NCBI GenBank assembly: GCA_045651865.1
Contig: JAZRTC010000077.1
Location: forward strand, 1 to 6,475
Length of the DNA: 6,475 nt
Direction of reading: 5' to 3'
From: RGIG1959 sp045651865
GTDB lineage: Bacteria > Bacillota > Clostridia > Oscillospirales > Acutalibacteraceae
Part shown: one piece after another, positions 1 through 4,220 of the stretch
How the letters are laid out: every line of letters starts with the position of its first letter
How positions within the stretch are numbered: position 1 is the first letter of the stretch
Made by a program: the position numbers and the translations under genes
Notes under the pieces: generated by a model
Databases searched by the model: none
What the model was told of the DNA's origin: nothing
Seen by the model: the letters and a program-made list of their open reading frames with translations, nothing else

Positions 1-603
1 AAAAAGAACAAACAGATGCCACACCATATGGAACCAGCGTATAGTTTTCTTACGGTAAAAGAAAATCCCAACGGTATACAAGATACCACCCGCCAGCAAA
101 AACATCAATCCGCCGAGCGGCAGATTGCGAACAAGCGGTACAACCGCAATCACCACACACCAACCGGAAGCAATATACGCAATCATCGAAAACCGCTTAA
201 AACGCTCGATGCTGACAGCGTTCAGTGTAATACCCACGATTGCCGCGCTCCATACAACCGCAAACAATACCCAGCCAAGAGCACCGCGAAGCGTTACAAG
301 CGTATATGGCGTGTAAGTGCCGGCAATCAAGAAAAAAATACTTGAATGATCAAACACGCGCATCACGCGCTTTGCCGTGGGGTTCGTCAATGCGTGATAC
401 AAGCACGACATTGCAAACAAAATCACAATCGAAGCACCGTAGACGCACGCACTGACTGTCTGCCACCCATCCGTCGAACGGAGGAGCATCAAAACCAAGC
501 CCGCAAGTCCAAACACAGCACCGACACCATGCGTCACCGCATTGCCGATCTCCTCACCAAGCGTATAAAACGGCTTCCGTTTTTGGAGTACCGCCTCACC
601 CAT
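1..603 (-). CDS. trhA: PAQR/hemolysin III family membrane protein (TrhA/YqfA type), 3'-truncated by window edge
   Basis: Reading the minus strand from the ATG at 603 gives 201 open codons running off the left edge, so the C-terminus is missing. The family members are multi-pass inner-membrane proteins of about 210-220 residues; bacterial ones are linked to membrane homeostasis, and the haemolysin name is historical. Family hallmarks are in the expected order: an N-terminal E-x3-N-x3-HG segment (residues 18-26, NAVTHGVG), SCLYH (66-70), FDHSSIF...AGTYTPY (84-100) and HMVWH (192-196). Ser66, His70, Asp85, His86, His192 and His196 correspond to the presumed metal-binding positions of the PAQR superfamily. 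Hydrophobic stretches near 27-41, 51-68, 87-104, 108-128, 138-157 and 163-182 fit the seven-helix topology with the last helix partly outside the window. The start is supported by AGAGGTGA four bases upstream of the ATG. It is probably monocistronic at its 5' side. Family assignment is secure; the physiological role is inferred. Confidence 0.93.
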   Translation of the reverse strand, partial: MGEAVLQKRKPFYTLGEEIGNAVTHGVGAVFGLAGLVLMLLRSTDGWQTVSACVYGASIVILFAMSCLYHALTNPTAKRVMRVFDHSSIFFLIAGTYTPYTLVTLRGALGWVLFAVVWSAAIVGITLNAVSIERFKRFSMIAYIASGWCVVIAVVPLVRNLPLGGLMFLLAGGILYTVGIFFYRKKTIRWFHMVWHLFVLF

Positions 604-607
604 ATAA

Positions 608-615
608 TCACCTCT
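608..615 (-). promoter_or_regulatory. Ribosome binding site of the TrhA-type gene
   Basis: AGAGGTGA on the minus strand ends four bases before the ATG at 601-603. It matches the anti-Shine-Dalgarno core and fixes this start; there is no better upstream in-frame start. Confidence 0.75.
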
Positions 616-631
616 CTTATATATCGGTTAT

Positions 632-660
632 ATCATAACACATCATCTAGTTTTTGAAAA
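632..660 (-). promoter_or_regulatory. Sigma-A promoter of the TrhA-type gene
   Basis: On the minus strand TTTTCA (655-660) and TATGAT (632-637) are separated by exactly 17 bp. A TG dinucleotide one base before the -10 (TGTTATGAT) makes an extended -10, compensating for the imperfect -35. The predicted start of transcription is near 625, giving a short leader that includes the RBS. Assigned by eye. Confidence 0.65.
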
Positions 661-705
661 GAGGTTATCCAGAAAAAGATATTAAAATTTTGAGATTTTT
701 TCATT

Positions 706-734
706 CACCGCTTTCGCACCCGAGTCATAGTATG
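706..734 (+). promoter_or_regulatory. Possible sigma-K-like promoter of the Cys-rich microprotein
   Basis: CACC (706-709), 16 bp, then CATAGTATG (726-734) resembles the mother-cell sigma-K pattern mACm-N16-CATAnnnTA, with a G in place of the final A. No good sigma-A pair was found between 661 and 767: the AT-rich block at 678-702 has no -35/-10 pair at 16-18 bp spacing in a useful position. The match is short and could be chance. Confidence 0.25.
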
Positions 735-750
735 GAATGACAAGAGCGAA

Positions 751-756
751 AGGAGG
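751..756 (+). promoter_or_regulatory. Strong ribosome binding site of the Cys-rich microprotein
   Basis: AGGAGG, within AAAGGAGG, is a full Shine-Dalgarno core, 11 bases before the ATG at 768. The spacing is slightly long but acceptable. It is the main evidence that the short reading frame downstream is translated. Confidence 0.75.
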
Positions 757-767
757 CGACGAACGGT

Positions 768-908
768 ATGTGTCTGAGAAACCTGTTTAACGGCATCGAC
801 TGCAGCTGGCTTCTGTTCATTATTATCATCCTTCTGTTGATCGATTGCGGCGACAACGACTCCTGCGGCAACGATCGCAGCGGTTGCGGCTGTGGCTGCG
901 GCTGCTAA
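768..908 (+). CDS. 46-residue single-pass membrane microprotein with Cys/Gly tail
   Basis: A short frame from ATG at 768 to TAA at 906. Three parts are visible: a short head (residues 1-13, MCLRNLFNGIDCS), one hydrophobic helix of about 13 residues (14-26, WLLFIIIILLLID), and a polar tail that ends in alternating Cys-Gly (39-46, GCGCGCGC). There are eight cysteines, at 2, 12, 27, 33, 40, 42, 44 and 46. From memory, the plan of a short aromatic/Asn-rich head, a Trp-led Ile/Leu helix and a CGCGC-type tail recurs in uncharacterised tiny proteins of clostridia; I know of no established function. The tail could bind metal or form disulfides, but this is inference. It has a full AGGAGG RBS and is followed by a hairpin terminator 18 bases after the stop, which makes a complete single-gene unit. 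It is convergent with the phosphoribosyltransferase-like gene. An Ala-rich reading frame on the opposite strand is judged a shadow. Confidence 0.72.
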   Translation: MCLRNLFNGIDCSWLLFIIIILLLIDCGDNDSCGNDRSGCGCGCGC

Positions 909-926
909 TCCCCTGCTCGACAGAAA

Positions 927-952
927 AAGGGCTGCGCTTTTGCGCAGCCCTT
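927..952. terminator. Bidirectional hairpin terminator between convergent genes
   Basis: A perfect 11-bp stem (AAGGGCTGCGC at 927-937 pairing with GCGCAGCCCTT at 942-952) closes a TTTT loop. On the minus strand the stem runs into TTTTTCTG, a good U tract for the phosphoribosyltransferase-like gene, whose stop is 12 bases before the stem. On the plus strand the tail is weaker (TTGACTGTTT), but the hairpin sits right behind the microprotein. Confidence 0.88.
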
Positions 953-964
953 GACTGTTTATGA

Positions 965-1606
965 TCAAATCTTGGAATAGCCGAAGCTGTTGACGATCGC
1001 GTCAACCTTCTTCTTATCACGGCACATCGGGCATTGACCCGACAGGTTGTTCTCATAACCGGGCAGATCGTCCGCCGAGAAGATCGACTCAATCTTCTGA
1101 CCGCCGATCTCTTCCGCCGCGCTGAACAGCGCCGCAATGCCAACCAAACGGCCGTTGTAATACTGCAGACAATCCATCGAGCGCATAATCGTCTTACCGG
1201 TGGACGCCGAGGAGATCAAAAGCAGAACATTCTTGTTCCAAACCATATCCTGCATGTTATCGCGGAACAGCATCTGGTTGTTGGAGTTGGTTTCCGGATG
1301 AACAACATTGATGTCATTACCCTCACTCAGGCTGAGGTTGCCGGGACGGGCAAGCTCCTCTGCCAGATAGGCGCCAATCATTTTGGTACCCTCAAGGCAG
1401 ATAATCGTATCCACGGGAGTGGTCGTCAAAAAGCGCTTGGCAAGCTCCTCTGCCGCCGCCTTAGCGGAACGGTAGGTGCATTTCAGAGAAGTCAGATCAA
1501 CATAATAGTTAACATGGGAGTGGTTCGTGGCAAAGTGACCGGGAATCACATTGATCTTGATGTTTTTATTACCCTTTGCACGAATTACTTTCTTTCTGTT
1601 TTCCAA
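965..1606 (-). CDS. Phosphoribosyltransferase-like protein (orotate PRTase-like, type I fold)
   Basis: From the TTG at 1606 this gives 213 residues (MENRKKVIRAKGN...). The layout fits the type I phosphoribosyltransferase fold: VDTIICLEGTKMIGAYLAEEL (65-85) as an early strand-helix unit, and VLLLISSASTGKTI (127-140) in the place of the PRPP-binding loop, followed by LVGIAALFS (154-162). Clostridial proteins of this type are commonly annotated as orotate phosphoribosyltransferase-like. The substrate is unproven: the usual acidic pair before the TG.T of the PRPP motif is replaced by Ser-Ser. A CPMC pair (192-195) near the C-terminus resembles half of a zinc ribbon. Start choice: AAGGAGG lies eight bases before the TTG; an upstream ATG at 1654 would place this Shine-Dalgarno inside the coding region and add 16 residues that do not look like the family. 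It is preceded by its own promoter and followed by a hairpin terminator, so probably monocistronic. No pyrimidine-pathway neighbour is present to support an orotate role. Confidence 0.85.
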   Translation of the reverse strand: MENRKKVIRAKGNKNIKINVIPGHFATNHSHVNYYVDLTSLKCTYRSAKAAAEELAKRFLTTTPVDTIICLEGTKMIGAYLAEELARPGNLSLSEGNDINVVHPETNSNNQMLFRDNMQDMVWNKNVLLLISSASTGKTIMRSMDCLQYYNGRLVGIAALFSAAEEIGGQKIESIFSADDLPGYENNLSGQCPMCRDKKKVDAIVNSFGYSKI

Positions 1607-1608
1607 AA

Positions 1609-1621
1609 TAAAGCCCTCCTT
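1609..1621 (-). promoter_or_regulatory. Ribosome binding site that selects the TTG start
   Basis: AAGGAGG on the minus strand lies eight bases upstream of the TTG at 1604-1606, the ideal distance. No comparable site precedes the ATG at 1652-1654. The TTG start is therefore preferred. Confidence 0.8.
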
Positions 1622-1630
1622 ATGTCTTTC

Positions 1631-1646
1631 AACACTGTAAAGTGTT
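1631..1646. repeat. Inverted repeat in the leader of the phosphoribosyltransferase-like gene
   Basis: AACACT-GTAA-AGTGTT: a perfect 6-bp inverted repeat with a 4-bp centre. It lies between the predicted transcription start (about 1662) and the RBS, where a repressor operator or a small leader hairpin could act. The regulator is unknown. Confidence 0.45.
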
Positions 1647-1668
1647 AACGACAAAAATCTATAACGAT

Positions 1669-1697
1669 ATTATAGCAATCTGTTCTCAATAAATCAA
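1669..1697 (-). promoter_or_regulatory. Sigma-A promoter of the phosphoribosyltransferase-like gene
   Basis: TTGATT (1692-1697) and a perfect TATAAT (1669-1674) with a 17-bp spacer on the minus strand. The predicted start near 1662 gives a leader of about 55 bases. Among the best promoters in the window. Confidence 0.82.
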
Positions 1698-1708
1698 TAG
1701 TTTATTGA
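1686..1708. repeat. 8-bp inverted repeat overlapping the -35 box
   Basis: TCAATAAA (1686-1693) and TTTATTGA (1701-1708) are perfect inverted arms around a 7-bp centre, and the element covers the -35 hexamer of the promoter at 1669-1697. Its position would suit a repressor. The region is AT-rich, so chance symmetry is possible. Confidence 0.35.
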
Positions 1709-1770
1709 AGATTTTTTTAATAAATTTAGTATATCTGCACGATTTTACGACTTTTTTCGATCATAACTAC

Positions 1771-1808
1771 AAAAAATCACCCGTCCGAGACATCTCAGAC
1801 GGGTGATT
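1771..1808 (-). terminator. Rho-independent terminator of the NhaC-family gene
   Basis: An 11-bp stem (1775-1785 with 1798-1808, AATCACCCGTC / GACGGGTGATT) extends through one U-G wobble and three more pairs (GAG/CTC) to a 4-base loop. The wobble pairs only in the minus-strand RNA, and the stem is followed by six T on that strand. Both facts orient it to the antiporter gene, whose stop is nine bases upstream of the stem. Confidence 0.92.
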
Positions 1809-1816
1809 GCATAATA

Positions 1817-3370
1817 TTATTGTTTTGCTTTTTTGCTAAGCGACTTAATGAGAATCACGGCAATTGCAAACAAAACGAGTGCCGATGCCCACATAACCAC
1901 ACAGCTGAGCACACTGCCAAGCGAGACACACAAGCCCGCAATCACATACGCCACGGCGGTAATACCCGCAATCAGCGATGCGTACGGCAACTGTGTATTG
2001 ACATGGTCAACATGGTTGCACTGCGCACCTGCCGATGCCAGAATCGTCGTATCGGAAATCGGCGAAATATGATCGCCGAACACCGCGCCGCCAAGCGTTG
2101 CGGAGACAGTCATGATCGCCATTGTACCGCTACCGCCGAGGATGGTGACAGCAATCGGGACAAGCACACCGAAAGTACCCCACGAGGTACCCGTTGCAAA
2201 CGCGATCGCACCGGCAAGCACAAAGAAGATCGCCGGGAACAGGAACTGCGGGAATGCGCTGTTGGCAAGATTGTTCTGAACAAACGCCTGCGCATCCAGA
2301 TAACCGCCCTTAGCACCCATGATACCCGAAATCGTCCAGGCAAAGGTCAGAATCAGAATGGCCGGAACCATCGCCTTGAAACCATCCGTAAAGCTACCGG
2401 TAATCTCTTTGAAGGACACAACACCCGACAGCATGTAGTAGAGGGCAATAATAATCAACGCAACAGTGGAACCGATTGCAAGAGACATACCTGCATCGCA
2501 GTTGGAGAACGCAGAAATGACATTATCCGACTGGAGCGCCGTATCGATCAGACCGGTATCCCAGTTGTAGAAGAAACCGGTATACAGCATACCGCCGATG
2601 CAGCAAGCAATCAGAATCAGCACGGGAATCACGAGGTGACGGACTTTACCCTTGGGATTCGCCTTCACTTCTTCCCCGCTTTCCGCATCCTCCGTCTCAC
2701 CGGCAAACACATCACCCGTCGTTTCAGCGATGTTTTCATTACGCTTCATCTTGCCGAAATCAAAGTTAAGGAAGCAAAGCGAGAACACCATAACAAGCGT
2801 CAGCAACGCGTATACATTGAACGGGATGGTGGCAATGAACATCATCAGGCCGTCGCCTTCCAGCTCACCGGCAACCGCCGCCGCCCACGAGGAGATCGGC
2901 GCAATAATGCACACAGGTGCCGCCGTTGCGTCGATGATATATGCCAGTTTCGAGCGGGACACCTTGAACTTATCGGTGACAGGACGCATAACCGAACCAA
3001 CCGTCAGGCAGTTGAAATAGTCATCCACAAAAATCAGACAACCAAGACCTGCCGTTGCCGCCAAAGCGCCGCTTTTATTCTTGATCTTTCTTCCTGCCCA
3101 ATCGCCGTATGCTTTCGCACCGCCCGACTTCTGCATGAGAACAACAAGAATACCGAGAACAACCAAGAAGACAATAATCGGCGTATTACCGCCAACCTTT
3201 TCACTCATCACCTGATACAGCGTAAACAATGCTTCGATCGGATTTCCGCCCGCATACATCAACGCACCGACTGCAATACCAAGGAAGAGCGAGACATATA
3301 CCTGCTTCGTTGCAAGCGCCAGAATAATGGCAATCACCGCAGGTACAAATGCCCAGATAGTACCTTCCAT
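1817..3370 (-). CDS. Na+/H+ antiporter NhaC family protein
   Basis: A complete 517-residue polytopic membrane protein. The NhaC family (COG1757) contains secondary transporters that typically exchange Na+ for H+; some relatives move organic ions, so the substrate is inferred. Two related halves are visible. The first has FVDDYFNCLTVGSVMRP (114-130), TDKFKVSR (132-139), IDATAAPVC (146-154) and PISSWAA (158-164). The second has ATGTSWGTFG (392-401), FGDHISPISDTT (431-442) and HVDHVNTQLPYA (453-464), the family's most typical signature, with Asp433/His434 and Asp440 in the transport core. A hydrophilic, acidic loop at about 203-243 separates the halves. The C-terminus is a basic tail (LSKKAKQ). 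The ATG is supported by GAGGAGG eight bases upstream. It is a single-gene unit with a near-consensus promoter and a strong terminator, divergent from the two-component operon. Possible jobs are Na+ or pH homeostasis at the cytoplasmic membrane. Confidence 0.95.
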   Translation of the reverse strand: MEGTIWAFVPAVIAIILALATKQVYVSLFLGIAVGALMYAGGNPIEALFTLYQVMSEKVGGNTPIIVFLVVLGILVVLMQKSGGAKAYGDWAGRKIKNKSGALAATAGLGCLIFVDDYFNCLTVGSVMRPVTDKFKVSRSKLAYIIDATAAPVCIIAPISSWAAAVAGELEGDGLMMFIATIPFNVYALLTLVMVFSLCFLNFDFGKMKRNENIAETTGDVFAGETEDAESGEEVKANPKGKVRHLVIPVLILIACCIGGMLYTGFFYNWDTGLIDTALQSDNVISAFSNCDAGMSLAIGSTVALIIIALYYMLSGVVSFKEITGSFTDGFKAMVPAILILTFAWTISGIMGAKGGYLDAQAFVQNNLANSAFPQFLFPAIFFVLAGAIAFATGTSWGTFGVLVPIAVTILGGSGTMAIMTVSATLGGAVFGDHISPISDTTILASAGAQCNHVDHVNTQLPYASLIAGITAVAYVIAGLCVSLGSVLSCVVMWASALVLFAIAVILIKSLSKKAKQ

Positions 3371-3378
3371 TTTGAATT

Positions 3379-3385
3379 CCTCCTC
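3379..3385 (-). promoter_or_regulatory. Ribosome binding site of the NhaC-family gene
   Basis: GAGGAGG on the minus strand, eight bases before the ATG at 3368-3370. It confirms the annotated start. Confidence 0.8.
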
Positions 3386-3399
3386 AAAAAAGATGTTTT

Positions 3400-3428
3400 A
3401 ATATACCATATATGTCCACATTTGTCAA
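3400..3428 (-). promoter_or_regulatory. Near-consensus sigma-A promoter of the NhaC-family gene
   Basis: A perfect TTGACA (3423-3428) and TATATT (3400-3405) with a 17-bp spacer on the minus strand, plus a TG one base before the -10 (extended -10). Predicted transcription start near 3393. Expression is expected to be strong unless repressed. Confidence 0.9.
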
Positions 3429-3443
3429 CCAATGTCGAAATAC

Positions 3444-3461
3444 ACCTTAATAGAACCTTAA
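3444..3461 (+). promoter_or_regulatory. 11-bp-period direct repeat, candidate response-regulator site
   Basis: ACCTTAA occurs at 3444-3450 and again at 3455-3461, separated by TAGA, so the period is exactly 11 bp, one helical turn. OmpR/PhoB-family regulators typically bind as dimers to such direct repeats. It ends 12 bp upstream of the -35 of the regulator promoter, a usual activator position. Autoregulation by the adjacent regulator is inferred. Confidence 0.45.
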
Positions 3462-3473
3462 AAATATACCATC

Positions 3474-3502
3474 TTGTTTCTTAAATAAAAAAAGCGTATA
3501 CT
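3474..3502 (+). promoter_or_regulatory. Sigma-A promoter of the two-component operon
   Basis: TTGTTT (3474-3479) and TATACT (3497-3502) with a 17-bp, A-rich spacer. The predicted start near 3509 gives a leader of about 20 bases with the RBS. The -35 is partial, consistent with a promoter helped by an activator. Confidence 0.75.
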
Positions 3503-3513
3503 GAATGCAGGTT

Positions 3514-3520
3514 AAGGAGG
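3514..3520 (+). promoter_or_regulatory. Ribosome binding site of the response regulator
   Basis: AAGGAGG, seven bases before the ATG at 3528. Fixes the start. Confidence 0.85.
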
Positions 3521-3527
3521 CGAGATT

Positions 3528-4220
3528 ATGCAGCACATTTTAATCTGCGACGATGAAAAAGACATCGTATCGGCATTGGAAATCTATCTGACTGCCGAAG
3601 GTTATATCACACACACGGCTTATAACGGCACAGAGGCTTTGCAGATATTGGATGAGCAGGAAATTCATCTCGTGCTGATGGATGTCATGATGCCACAAAC
3701 GGACGGCATCACAGCGTTATCTGTTTTACGACAAAAACATAATCTTCCCGTCATTCTTCTGACAGCAAAATCCGAAGATAACGATAAGATCCTCGGACTG
3801 AATGTTGGTGCAGACGATTATATCACCAAACCCTTCAATCCTGTCGAAGTCGTTGCACGGGTTCGCTCACAGCTCCGCCGCTACCTGCATCTCGGAAGTG
3901 CTGTGCAAGCCTCCTCGCTGGTTGTCGGCGGCATTATGCTGGACGACGAATCCAAATCCGTAACGGTTGACGGAAACGAGGTGCATTTGACGCCGCGCGA
4001 ATACGATATACTGAAACTGTTGATGCAAAATCTCGGAAAAGTATTTTCGCCGCTCGAAATCTACCGCGAAATCTGGCAGGAAAACCCGATTGGTGCTGAA
4101 AATACCATTGCTGTACACATTCGTCATCTGCGTGAGAAAGTCGAAATAAACCCCGCTGACCCACGCTACATAAAAGTTGTCTGGGGCAAGGGGTATAAAA
4201 TGGAGGGATCAAACATATGA
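3528..4220 (+). CDS. OmpR-family response regulator transcription factor (VanR-like)
   Basis: A complete 230-residue protein. The receiver domain (about 1-118) has the acidic pair Asp8-Asp9, the phosphoacceptor Asp52 in LMDVMMP, Thr79 in LLTA and Lys101 in TKPF, so all residues needed for phosphotransfer are present. A winged-helix DNA-binding domain follows (about 130-226): LTPREYDILKLLMQN (154-168), the recognition helix ENTIAVHIRHLREKVE (191-206), and the wing YIKVVWGKGYKM (214-225). Length and domain order are normal for the family. It overlaps the downstream kinase gene by ATGA, a sign of translational coupling, so the kinase is its partner. The sequence style is close to clostridial VanR-like regulators, but target genes cannot be read from it; no van resistance genes lie in the window. 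A direct repeat upstream of its promoter may be its own binding site. Confidence 0.96.
   Translation: MQHILICDDEKDIVSALEIYLTAEGYITHTAYNGTEALQILDEQEIHLVLMDVMMPQTDGITALSVLRQKHNLPVILLTAKSEDNDKILGLNVGADDYITKPFNPVEVVARVRSQLRRYLHLGSAVQASSLVVGGIMLDDESKSVTVDGNEVHLTPREYDILKLLMQNLGKVFSPLEIYREIWQENPIGAENTIAVHIRHLREKVEINPADPRYIKVVWGKGYKMEGSNI

Noticed and set aside
1..603. A true haemolysin toxin
   Set aside because: The family name is historical. The sequence shows a PAQR membrane protein with the presumed metal-site residues, and nothing toxin-like such as a secretion signal.
16..657. Overlapping plus-strand frames opposite the TrhA-type gene
   Set aside because: They have a biased His/Arg/Thr composition and no RBS; the minus strand carries all PAQR family motifs.
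705..968. An Ala/Val-rich minus-strand frame of 87 codons that looks like a membrane helix
   Set aside because: It starts at a TTG without an RBS, reads through the terminator hairpin, and its Ala richness is the complement of the Cys/Gly codons of the microprotein.
1034..1648. A 204-codon plus-strand frame opposite the phosphoribosyltransferase-like gene
   Set aside because: No RBS and no family resemblance; the minus-strand frame has RBS, promoter, terminator and fold motifs.
3415..3440. Repeated TGTC/ACAT words near the antiporter -35 as an operator
   Set aside because: The arms are only four to five bases and overlap the promoter consensus itself, so they are not distinguishable from chance.
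1820..3484. A 554-codon open frame on the plus strand opposite the antiporter gene
   Set aside because: The translation is rich in Arg, His, Asn and Thr with no hydrophobic core or known motif, it lacks an RBS, and it mirrors a well-conserved antiporter on the other strand.
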